Assembly: GCA_945787595.1 (NCBI GenBank)
Contig: CALZJV010000532.1
Location: 1-5,037 of the forward strand
Length of the DNA stretch: 5,037 nt
DNA from: an uncultured Desulfobacterales bacterium
GTDB taxonomy: Bacteria; Desulfobacterota; Desulfobacteria; Desulfobacterales; JAFDCJ01
Direction: 5' to 3'
The notes beneath the pieces are model-generated. The model ran no database searches. It was not told the origin of the DNA and worked only from the letters and a program-made list of their open reading frames with translations. Below are positions 1 through 5,037 of the stretch, one piece after another. Both the position numbers and the translations under genes were made by a program. Numbering within the stretch: the first letter of the stretch is position 1; each line of letters starts with the position of its first letter.

Positions 1-366
1 CCTGCGGATCACGGGATTACGATCGATACGCTGGGTGCTGCCGGCTTGAAGAAACTGGAACTGGCCCGAGCCCTCTCCACCCAGCCGAAGCTCCTTCTGG
101 CAGATGAAAGCCTCGGCGGACTTGATGAGACTGAAATGGATCAGGCAGCGGATATGTTGGAGGCCATCCGGCGGGAAAAGGGAATTACGATTATCTGGGT
201 GGAGCACATCATGGGTGTCTTGATGCGTGTGGTTGACCGCGTGATTGTGCTCGATCACGGTCAGAAGATTTCAGAGGGCCTTCCCAAAGATGTGGCAGTT
301 GATCCGAAAGTGATTGAAGTGTATCTCGGCCGTGAAGAGGTCCAACTGCAAAAAAAGTTCGAATAG
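1..366 (+). CDS. livG: Branched-chain amino acid ABC transporter ATP-binding protein LivG, C-terminal part (5' end outside window)
   Basis: This is one of the two cytoplasmic ATPases that power a LivFGHM-type importer of branched-chain amino acids or related compounds. The reading frame is open from base 1 and ends at TAG 364-366, giving 121 visible residues. The Walker A half lies upstream of the window. Visible parts are a degenerate ABC signature (residues about 11-22, LGAAGLKKLELA, in place of LSGGQ), Walker B LLLADE at 31-36, the D-loop SLGGLD at 37-42, and the H-loop WVEH with His69. The C-terminal stretch includes ADRV-like VDRVIVLDHG and the IEVYLG ending that is typical of LivG. The TTG at 46 is only a Leu codon inside the gene, not a start. 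livF follows after 57 nt, consistent with one operon. The altered signature resembles a LivG subgroup that carries LTLAGxKRLE, so I infer an active ATPase. The family call is secure; the substrate is not. Confidence 0.93.
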   Translation, partial: PADHGITIDTLGAAGLKKLELARALSTQPKLLLADESLGGLDETEMDQAADMLEAIRREKGITIIWVEHIMGVLMRVVDRVIVLDHGQKISEGLPKDVAVDPKVIEVYLGREEVQLQKKFE

Positions 367-410
367 CAATATTTTTTACTTTTTCGCCACTCAGAATTTA
401 GCCGTTTTAT

Positions 411-418
411 AAGGAGGG
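411..418 (+). promoter_or_regulatory. Strong Shine-Dalgarno sequence that sets a GTG start for livF
   Basis: AAGGAGGG lies 5 nt before the GTG at 424. No ATG in this frame gives the family's usual N-terminus, so this site fixes the non-ATG start. The bases just after livG (367-400) are T-rich, but I see no hairpin that would make them a terminator. Confidence 0.8.
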
Positions 419-423
419 CTAGG

Positions 424-1128
424 GTGCTCAAACTCCAAGCCGTAAATGCATATTACGGTTCATTCCAGGCACTATTCGATATCAGTCTGGCTGTTGAACA
501 GGGCGAAGCGGTTGCGGTCATCGGACCAAACGGTGCCGGAAAAACCACGCTGCTCCGGGTGATATCGGGTCTTGTTAGGGCAGGTGATGGTACGCTGACC
601 ATGGAAGGTAAGAATTTGCGAACCGTACCGCCCCACTCCATCATCGACCTCGGGGTAGCCCATGTTCCCGAAAACCGACGTCTCTTTCCCCGCATGACGG
701 TTGAAGACAACCTCAAGATCGGGGCATTCACCCCGTCTGCCAGAAAGCAGTTCAGAGAACGTCTTAAATTTGTTTATGAACTGTTTCCAATCCTTGCCGA
801 ACGCTGTGCACAATTTGCCGGCACGCTTTCAGGCGGTGAACAGCAAATGTGCGCCATCGCCAGGGCTTTGATGTCGAATCCCAAAATGCTTCTGATGGAT
901 GAGCCGTCGGCCGGCCTGGCTCCGGTGATCGTTCAGCAGGTTTTCGAACTGGTACGGCAGATTCGGCAGAAAGGGTTTACCGTATTGATTGTCGAGCAAA
1001 ATATCCAGCAGGTCCTCAAAGTAGTGGATCGCGCATACCTGCTGGAAGTCGGCAGTATCAAAGTCAGTGGCAGCGCCTCTGAATTGCTCGGCAGTGAAGA
1101 GATCCGCAAAGCCTATATCGGCGTTTAA
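424..1128 (+). CDS. livF: Branched-chain amino acid ABC transporter ATP-binding protein LivF
   Basis: This is the second ATPase of the importer. It is 234 residues long, the normal LivF length, and starts at GTG behind AAGGAGGG. Motifs appear in order. Walker A is GPNGAGKT at 34-41, with Lys40 and Thr41. The Q-loop region carries the LivF-type VPENRRLFP at 81-89, usually VPEGR, so the Gly is replaced here by Asn. The signature is LSGGEQQ at 135-141, Walker B is MLLMDE at 155-160 with catalytic Glu160, and the D-loop is SAGLAP. The switch position is Gln192 (LIVEQN) instead of His, which is normal for LivF. The protein ends in the family-typical AYIGV. It sits between livG and livH (26-nt gap) and is expected to pair with LivG as a heterodimer under the LivH/LivM membrane core. 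The assignment is firm; substrate specificity cannot be read from the ATPase. Confidence 0.96.
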   Translation: MLKLQAVNAYYGSFQALFDISLAVEQGEAVAVIGPNGAGKTTLLRVISGLVRAGDGTLTMEGKNLRTVPPHSIIDLGVAHVPENRRLFPRMTVEDNLKIGAFTPSARKQFRERLKFVYELFPILAERCAQFAGTLSGGEQQMCAIARALMSNPKMLLMDEPSAGLAPVIVQQVFELVRQIRQKGFTVLIVEQNIQQVLKVVDRAYLLEVGSIKVSGSASELLGSEEIRKAYIGV

Positions 1129-1154
1129 CAACAGTATACGATTGGTGGAACAGC

Positions 1155-2018
1155 ATGTTCGATATTTATCTTTTAGAAACGATAATCAACGGCATATTGC
1201 TGGGCGGTGTTCTGGCACTGCTGGCACTTGGGTTGAATCTGATTTTCGGTGTGATCGATGTGGTTTGGATCTGCTACGCCGAGTTGGTCATGCTTGGAAT
1301 GTATGCCATCTTTTTCCTCTATGTGAAATTCCAAATTCCATTGATACTCGCCTGTCTGGCCGGCATCGCGGTGGTTGCAGTGGTTGGGTATCTCGTACAT
1401 TTTCTGATTATTTCACCTATTCTGGGTAGCGCCCCCATCAACCAGCTGCTGGCCACCGGGGGACTGCTCTTCTTTCTGCAAAGTTTTACCACGCTGCTGT
1501 TCGGCATCGAGTTTCGCAACATCGGTCTGCGACTACCGGTCCTGGAGGTTTTTGGAATGTACATCAGCTTTGCCCGGCTGCTGGCTTTTTGTACCGCTTT
1601 GATTGCAATGCTCGTTTTATATTTTGTTCTGGCGCGGACCTACATTGGAACCGCTATCCGGGCCATTTCACAAGACCGGGAAGTGATGGTCCTGATGGGT
1701 GTCAACAGCCGCAAAGTCTACCTGACCACATCGGCCATCGGCGGCGGACTCGCCGGACTGGCCGCTTGTCTGCTGGTGCTTCAGTATGATATTCACCCGG
1801 CCATTGGGCTTTCCTTCGGTCCCATCACCTTTATGATCTGTGTCCTCGGGGGACTCGGCAATATGCTCGGCGGATTTATTGCAGCCTTCATCTTCAGCCA
1901 AATTATTGCAATCGGAGGATTTTACACTGAGATCGAATGGGGTTACGTGATCGCCTTCGCGGTTTTCATCATCATGATGTTTATCAGACCACAGGGAATT
2001 CTTGGGAGCCGTTCATGA
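1155..2018 (+). CDS. livH: Branched-chain amino acid ABC transporter permease LivH
   Basis: This inner-membrane permease has 287 residues and about eight hydrophobic segments, as expected for LivH. The ATG at 1155 is preceded by a modest GGTGGA at 1145-1150. The N-terminal GVLALLALGLNLIFGV (about 18-33) and the C-terminal LGGLGNMLGG (231-240) and RPQGILG (278-284) are family hallmarks. The cytoplasmic coupling loop that contacts the ATPases is AISQDREVMVLMGV (170-183). The usual NFAHGE-type segment after the first helix is replaced by VWICYAEL (37-44), which may mark a divergent substrate class. The gene follows livF by 26 nt, and its stop overlaps the livM start (ATGA 2015-2018), implying coupled translation. 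The permease call is strong. The imported compound could be Leu/Ile/Val, but equally an amide, urea or aromatic acid, since HAAT importers vary. Confidence 0.95.
   Translation: MFDIYLLETIINGILLGGVLALLALGLNLIFGVIDVVWICYAELVMLGMYAIFFLYVKFQIPLILACLAGIAVVAVVGYLVHFLIISPILGSAPINQLLATGGLLFFLQSFTTLLFGIEFRNIGLRLPVLEVFGMYISFARLLAFCTALIAMLVLYFVLARTYIGTAIRAISQDREVMVLMGVNSRKVYLTTSAIGGGLAGLAACLLVLQYDIHPAIGLSFGPITFMICVLGGLGNMLGGFIAAFIFSQIIAIGGFYTEIEWGYVIAFAVFIIMMFIRPQGILGSRS
2004..2008 (+). promoter_or_regulatory. Ribosome binding site inside livH for livM
   Basis: GGGAG inside the last codons of livH lies 6 nt before the ATG at 2015. The start overlaps the livH stop in ATGA. This supports 2015 as the livM start over an in-frame upstream ATG at 1937, which would read 26 unlikely residues out of the livH coding sequence. 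Confidence 0.7.
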
Positions 2019-3013
2019 ACAAGCTATTTTACCTGATCGGAGCCGTCGCCCTGGTAGCGCTGCCATTTATCGGCGTACCGCAATATTACATGCACGTGCT
2101 CATTACGATCCTCATTTTGAGCTTTACCTACACGAGTTGGTCCTTAATGGGACGGTTTGGTCTGGTTTCCCTTGGCCATGGTGCCTTCATGGGGGTGGGT
2201 GCCTACACTGTCGCCATGTTATGGAATTATCTCTCCCTGACCCCCTGGGTTGGCATCCCCGTGGGGCTTTTACTTTCAATGGGAGTTGCCATTTTGATCG
2301 GATACCCCTGTTTCAGATTCCGGATCGTCGGGCATTATTTTGCCTTGGTGACCCTTGCGTTGAGCGAGGTCATTCGCATGCTCATCATGGCCTTAAGAGA
2401 TTATACCGGTGGTTCGCTGGGGTTGACCCCGGAGCGTTACGGAGAGGGAACATCGCTTTATGCCCTGCAATTTGCCGATAAAGAAACTTTTTACTTGATA
2501 GTTTTGGCATTTTGGGCCTTCGGGATCTGGGTCTGGAAGAAGGTTGATACCAGCATGGAACGTTATGCCCTGGATGCCATCTCAGAGGATGAGGATGCCG
2601 CCGCCTCGGTGGGTATAAACGTAACTCGTCAAAAATTGCGCATCACGGTTATCAGCGCAGTGATGACCGCGTTTGGCGGAATTTTATACGGCCAGTATCA
2701 GATGTACATGAATCCGCATACGGTATCCGGCGTCGGCATATCTCTGCAGATCGTGTTCGCGGTGGTTGCCGGGGGGATGTACGTGGCCTTCGGCCCCACG
2801 GTGGGCGCCGTTATTACGATTTCGCTGGCGGAATTTTTACGGGTTCTCATTGGAACCGCGATGGTTGGGTTGGATACCACCATCTACGGCCTGATGCTGA
2901 TTTTGTTCATTATTTTCCTACCCCAGGGGATTCTGGGTGCTATATTAGAGAAGGGCTCCCGCAAGAAAGCGGTTCGCAACCTTGCAGCGGCAATGGGTGC
3001 AACCCCCAGGTAG
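2015..3013 (+). CDS. livM: Branched-chain amino acid ABC transporter permease LivM
   Basis: This is the second membrane permease of the importer, 332 residues from the ATG that overlaps the livH stop. It starts with a hydrophobic N-terminus. The LivM hallmark GRFGLVSLGHGAFMGVGAY follows at 46-64, then VGHYFALVTLALSE at 105-118, the TGGSLGL loop at 131-137, and the ATPase-contacting EAA-like loop AISEDEDAAASVGI at 188-201. The late segment VVAGGMYVAFGPTVGA (250-265) replaces the more usual GGxGxxxGPxxGA, and LPQGILG (302-308) is typical. A basic tail (EKGSRKK) closes the protein on the cytoplasmic side. The length is ordinary for a bacterial LivM without extra domains. It is the last clear gene of the operon, since the next gene is on the opposite strand. 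The family call is firm; the substrate is unknown. Confidence 0.95.
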   Translation: MNKLFYLIGAVALVALPFIGVPQYYMHVLITILILSFTYTSWSLMGRFGLVSLGHGAFMGVGAYTVAMLWNYLSLTPWVGIPVGLLLSMGVAILIGYPCFRFRIVGHYFALVTLALSEVIRMLIMALRDYTGGSLGLTPERYGEGTSLYALQFADKETFYLIVLAFWAFGIWVWKKVDTSMERYALDAISEDEDAAASVGINVTRQKLRITVISAVMTAFGGILYGQYQMYMNPHTVSGVGISLQIVFAVVAGGMYVAFGPTVGAVITISLAEFLRVLIGTAMVGLDTTIYGLMLILFIIFLPQGILGAILEKGSRKKAVRNLAAAMGATPR

Positions 3014-3031
3014 AAGGGAGGTAATTTTGGA

Positions 3032-3121
3032 ATGTGGATTTGTTGTATCGCTTTGCTCTATTATTTTTTATTAAATGGACAGTATACCTTAAATCCAAAT
3101 TCTAAAATCCCAAATCTATAG
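3032..3121 (+). CDS. Possible 29-residue hydrophobic small ORF after livM
   Basis: A strong Shine-Dalgarno sequence (GGGAGGT, 3016-3022) just past the livM stop is followed, 9 nt later, by ATG at 3032. The frame runs 29 codons to TAG at 3119-3121. The N-terminal half is hydrophobic (MWICCIALLYYFLL, residues 1-14) and could be a short membrane segment. The C-terminal half is low-complexity (Asn, Pro, Leu) and is encoded by a heptamer repeat tract. It would be the last cistron of the liv operon. I recognise no family. Alternatively the ribosome site belonged to a gene since lost, and the short frame is an accident in AT-rich DNA. The spacing is real evidence, but a 29-codon frame is weak evidence by itself. 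Confidence 0.25.
   Translation: MWICCIALLYYFLLNGQYTLNPNSKIPNL
3091..3118. repeat. Four head-to-tail degenerate heptamers, consensus AAATCYA
   Basis: The units AAATCCA, AATTCTA, AAATCCC and AAATCTA follow each other without gaps; each differs from the consensus at no more than two positions. They lie in the spacer between the converging livM and deaminase genes. On the opposite strand they read as TTTGGGA-like units. No protein-binding role or element family can be assigned from the sequence. Confidence 0.55.
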
Positions 3122-3131
3122 AGTTATACTT

Positions 3132-3887
3132 CTAAAGATAGAATTCCTTACGCACTCCCCGCATGTCCATTTCATATTCCAAACCGGATATGGGGGGTCT
3201 GCTGTAATACCAGCGCACAGCGTGCCGGGCAGCTTCCTGCATGGGAATGAGGAGCTCTTCAGCCAGAAGATGATGGAGCGGATGCACCGTGTAGATATCC
3301 ACCGCGATGACCTCCGCCCATTTCACTTGCAGTCCGGATAACCGTGATTGCATGATACCGATCACATGCTTCACTTTTTCCCTGACCGCATCCATACCTG
3401 TTTCGCCTGCCCTTACGATGTAACCGGGTGATAGATTTCCTTCTCTCAGTTCGCCGGCTCCGGCGATGATGAAGGTGGGAGGCAGGCTATCGTTTTCCAG
3501 CGGGACGGTGTATGAAAAGGCATATAAAACCGCTTCTCCCGGAGGTCCAACCTCTGGAGCGACATTGGTCCTGGCCACCGGGTTCACCCCATCAATCGGC
3601 AGATCCCATTCGTCCAGAATATCCAGATAGCCCTGATTGAACTCGGAGAATTCTTCAAAGGAAAACGGTCGCGGAATTCTGAGCTGAATGGCGCACAGCG
3701 CATGTCGGGGTCTACCCAGGGCTGCCAGGTGGCTATGGATGAATTCGAAGCCTTTGCGGTATGGCGGAGGATTGCGCATGATGACATGCACGATTTCATT
3801 CCCCGGCATGGCGGCAACCCCTGAAGAGTAAGGTGCAATACCGGTGAGGAAAAAATAACCGCCCTTTGGATTCGGCATGCGTTTCAT
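3132..3887 (-). CDS. RidA/YjgF-superfamily deaminase, 2-amino-5-chloromuconate deaminase (CnbZ)-like
   Basis: This is a 251-residue protein with two RidA-like halves. By resemblance it is a cytoplasmic enamine/imine or aminomuconate deaminase. CnbZ removes ammonia from 2-amino-5-chloromuconate in chloronitrobenzene breakdown, but most relatives are uncharacterised. Family-like features in order are NPKGGYFFLTGIAPYSSGV (6-24), MRNPPPYRKGF (37-47), GRPRHALCAIQLR (58-70), NPVARTNVAP (102-111) with Arg106, FIIAGAGEL (139-147), and VDIYTVHPL (196-204) leading to WYYSRPPI (226-233) with Arg230. These Arg residues sit where RidA proteins hold the substrate carboxylate (inference). The ATG at 3887 is chosen because AAGGA precedes it by 9 nt; an upstream ATG at 3920 would bury that site, and ATG 3878 is a close alternative. 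It converges on livM and diverges from the SDR locus. The imported or metabolised substrate remains unknown. Confidence 0.8.
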   Translation of the reverse strand: MKRMPNPKGGYFFLTGIAPYSSGVAAMPGNEIVHVIMRNPPPYRKGFEFIHSHLAALGRPRHALCAIQLRIPRPFSFEEFSEFNQGYLDILDEWDLPIDGVNPVARTNVAPEVGPPGEAVLYAFSYTVPLENDSLPPTFIIAGAGELREGNLSPGYIVRAGETGMDAVREKVKHVIGIMQSRLSGLQVKWAEVIAVDIYTVHPLHHLLAEELLIPMQEAARHAVRWYYSRPPISGLEYEMDMRGVRKEFYL

Positions 3888-3896
3888 TTTTATGAT

Positions 3897-3901
3897 TCCT
3901 T
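3897..3901 (-). promoter_or_regulatory. Ribosome binding site for the RidA-like deaminase
   Basis: On the minus strand AAGGA (within an AAAAAAGGAA run) lies 9 nt before the ATG at 3887-3885. It decides this start over the in-frame ATG at 3920, which has no such site and would add 11 residues read from the leader. Confidence 0.6.
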
Positions 3902-3909
3902 TTTTGGTT

Positions 3910-3939
3910 ATAATGCCCACAAGTATAATAGTAATTCAA
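3910..3939 (-). promoter_or_regulatory. Weak candidate promoter for the RidA-like deaminase
   Basis: On the minus strand TTGAAT (3939-3934) and CATTAT (3915-3910) are separated by 18 nt and each match 4 of 6 consensus bases of a housekeeping promoter. Other possible -10 boxes nearby are TATACT (3927-3922) and TATAAC (3912-3907). The stretch is AT-rich and properly placed upstream of the gene, but none of the pairs is strong. Confidence 0.25.
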
Positions 3940-4152
3940 GCAAATTGTAGAAATTCCCATACAATTAACCCTAGCGTTGCAAAAATTCTTCATCCTAGGG
4001 TGGGCAGTGCCGCTCGAATATGGCTTCAAATTGTGACCCAACCGGATTTTCGGGCTGAGGCGAAACAACAAATATGTCTTGCCTTTGATCCCAGTCTTAC
4101 CGTATTATCTGATGCCGAGACGGAGAAAGCCGTCAGTGTACAGTTGTTATAA
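3913..4152 (+). CDS. Unrecognised short ORF, possibly the 3' remnant of a lost gene
   Basis: The frame ends at TAA 4150-4152, only 19 nt before the start of the SDR gene, as an upstream operon partner would. The last ~56 codons (from about 3985) read like genuine protein, with mixed amphipathic sequence such as ARIWLQIVTQPDFRAEAKQQ and FDPSLTVLSDAETEKAV. The part before that is low-quality and overlaps the deaminase promoter region. The ATG at 3913 has no ribosome binding site and is only the nearest available start; 3877 would run into the deaminase leader. I recognise no domain. Two readings are possible: the C-terminus of a larger enzyme whose front was deleted, or a chance open frame in a 284-bp intergenic region. 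The decayed neighbour downstream makes the remnant reading attractive, but this is inference. Confidence 0.3.
   Translation: MPTSIIVIQANCRNSHTINPSVAKILHPRVGSAARIWLQIVTQPDFRAEAKQQICLAFDPSLTVLSDAETEKAVSVQLL
3968..4001. repeat. 7-bp inverted repeat in the divergent intergenic region
   Basis: ACCCTAG (3968-3974) and CTAGGGT (3995-4001) are perfect reverse complements separated by 20 nt, with centres 27 bp apart. The position between two divergent transcription units would suit a dimeric regulator, but the arms do not extend further. A 7-bp match could arise by chance. Confidence 0.3.
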
Positions 4153-4157
4153 ATATT

Positions 4158-4162
4158 AGGAG
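4158..4162 (+). promoter_or_regulatory. Ribosome binding site for the broken SDR gene
   Basis: AGGAG at 4158-4162 is 9 nt before the ATG at 4172. An in-frame ATG at 4163 directly abuts the site and cannot use it, so translation is placed at 4172, giving the expected N-terminus MSIVLVTGG. Confidence 0.65.
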
Positions 4163-4171
4163 ATGTTGACG

Positions 4172-4992
4172 ATGAGTATCGTTCTTGTTACCGGAGGAGC
4201 GGGAAATGTGGGACGACAGGCGGTGGTTAAGCTAGCTCAAGCCGGCCATGAGGTGCGTGTCTTAGACTTGCCGGACCTTGATTATTCATTTACCAAGGCA
4301 CATACTAATATCGAAGTGTTCCATGGTGATATTGGCGAAAAATCAGACTTGACACGGGCCTGTGATGGTATCGACTGGGCCGTGCATCTGGCTGCAATTA
4401 TGCCACCGATGAGCGAAGAAAATAATGAGCTTGCCAGCAGGATAAACATTGAAGGCACGCGAAGTATATTGAAAGCGTTGAATCCGGAGATACCCATCAT
4501 CTTTGCGTCTTCGGTGGCAACCTATGGAGTGCCGAGGGCGGAAATCGTCGACATTGATCATCCCTGCAAAATGAGAAGGATATTCTAGAAAATAATAGAC
4601 CGTTTGTGATGTTGCGAATTTCCGGAGTTTCGGTGCCGGCGCTATTAGAAATTCCGCATCCGTGGTTTTTTACGGCCAATCAGCGCATGGAGTTTGTTCA
4701 TCTCGCGGACGCAGCCAAAGCTGTCGTAAACTGTGTTGGCAATGAAGCAGTCACGGGGAAAATCCTGCAGATTGCCGGCGGTCAAACTTGGCAATTGATC
4801 GGTCAAGAATACTCACGTGCTATTTGCGAGGCCTTCGATTTCCCTCCTGAAAGCGCTACTTTCCAGGAGCAGCCAGGCTGGACAGGTTGGTACGATACAA
4901 ATGAATCACAGCGACTGCTGCAATATCAGAATCATGCGTTTGAGGACTTTATCGATCAGTTAAGAGCGCTCTATCAAGGAGCAATTAGTTAG
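4172..4992 (+). pseudogene. NAD-dependent epimerase/dehydratase (extended SDR), broken by an internal deletion and frameshift
   Basis: The two halves of one extended short-chain dehydrogenase are present in different frames. The first (4172-4588) has the NAD-binding TGGAGNVG at residues 7-14, Asp32 at the end of strand 2 (NAD preference), HGDI at 51-54, HLAAI at 72-76, and the serine motif ASSVATYG at 112-119. It then leaves the family sequence after HPCK (130-133) and stops at TAG 4586-4588. The second half resumes in the next frame from 4570 with NEKDILENNRPFVMLRISG and continues for 140 residues, through RMEFVHLADAAKAV and GWYDTNESQRLL, to TAG 4990-4992. Between the halves about 11-12 residues normally carrying YxxxK are missing. 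A deletion of 3n+1 bases, roughly 30-40 bp, would explain both the loss and the shift. A GTG at 4606 could in principle start the second half but lacks a ribosome site. The gene would have acted on a sugar nucleotide or similar hydroxy substrate; it is probably inactive. Confidence 0.85.
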
Positions 4993-5020
4993 CAAAGTTC
5001 AGGATAAATTCTTTAAAAAC

Positions 5021-5026
5021 GGAGGT
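5021..5026 (+). promoter_or_regulatory. Strong ribosome binding site for the next gene
   Basis: GGAGGT lies 7 nt before ATG 5034. The alternative ATG at 5028 is only 1 nt away from the site and is unlikely to be used. Confidence 0.65.
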
Positions 5027-5033
5027 AATGTCT

Positions 5034-5037
5034 ATGA
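5034..5037 (+). CDS. Start of a further gene, cut by the window edge
   Basis: Only the ATG and one more base are visible, so nothing can be said of the product. The GGAGGT at the right distance and the 41-nt gap after the broken SDR gene, with no terminator hairpin between them, suggest it belongs to the same transcript. It may be the still-useful member of that operon. Confidence 0.45.

Noticed and set aside
453..1131. Several long minus-strand open frames across livF
   Set aside because: They are antisense to a well-supported ATPase gene and their translations show no family motifs.
1937..2014. Longer livM start at ATG 1937 adding 26 residues
   Set aside because: It lies within livH in another frame, encodes a His-rich sequence unlike LivM N-termini, and the ATG at 2015 has a GGGAG site and a typical stop-start overlap.
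2002..2481. 159-codon plus-strand open frame inside livM
   Set aside because: It is out of frame with livM, and its Cys/His/Arg-rich product is typical of an alternative-frame translation.
3091..3118. Heptamer tract as telomere-like or CRISPR repeat
   Set aside because: The resemblance to TTTAGGG-type telomere units is superficial, and there are no spacers or repeats of CRISPR length.
3014..3131. A bidirectional terminator between livM and the deaminase gene
   Set aside because: Only short palindromes such as GTATAC and CTATAG are visible, with no GC-rich stem followed by a T run on either strand.
4148..4153. TATAAA as a -10 box for the SDR gene
   Set aside because: No -35 match lies at a suitable distance, and transcription would begin at or inside the ribosome binding site.
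4565..4575. Programmed ribosomal frameshifting joining the two SDR halves
   Set aside because: CAAAATG is not a classic slippery heptamer, and even a perfect shift would leave out the catalytic YxxxK segment. A deletion explains more.

Overview
The window carries the distal part of a branched-chain amino acid (HAAT-family) ABC importer operon, followed by a convergent RidA-type deaminase gene and a divergently oriented short-chain dehydrogenase/epimerase locus that is visibly broken. Moderate GC content, Shine-Dalgarno-led genes and protein sequences resembling those of sulfate-reducing and related anaerobic deltaproteobacteria (Desulfobacterota) suggest such a bacterium. That is an impression from protein style, not a computed placement.

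Region 1 (1-3013, + strand): the C-terminal part of LivG (ATPase), then complete LivF (ATPase), LivH (permease) and LivM (permease). Gaps are short (57 and 26 nt) and livH/livM overlap by ATGA, so this reads as one transcript. The periplasmic binding protein is not in the window; it may lie upstream. The order G-F-H-M differs from the E. coli order K-H-M-G-F.

Region 2 (3014-3131): a short AT-rich convergent spacer. It holds a 29-codon mini-ORF behind a strong Shine-Dalgarno sequence and four head-to-tail copies of a degenerate heptamer (AAATCYA). I see no convincing hairpin terminator.

Region 3 (3132-3887, - strand): a 251-residue, two-lobed RidA/YjgF-superfamily protein resembling 2-amino-5-chloromuconate deaminase (CnbZ type). 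Its real substrate is unknown. It suggests enamine/imine or aminomuconate-type chemistry near an importer for amino-acid-like or aromatic-acid substrates.

Region 4 (3888-4171): the divergent intergenic region, with a weak promoter for the deaminase, a 7-bp inverted repeat, and an open frame whose last ~56 codons look protein-coding and may be the remnant of a lost gene.

Region 5 (4172-5037, + strand): an extended SDR (NAD-dependent epimerase/dehydratase) gene split into two frames by an apparent deletion of about 30-40 bp. The deletion removes the catalytic YxxxK motif. After it come a strong ribosome binding site and the first bases of another gene.

I found no tRNA, rRNA, CRISPR array, insertion sequence or convincing riboswitch, and no clear case for an undescribed multi-gene system. 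The most notable signals are the broken epimerase, the possible gene remnant in front of it, and the mini-ORF/heptamer spacer.
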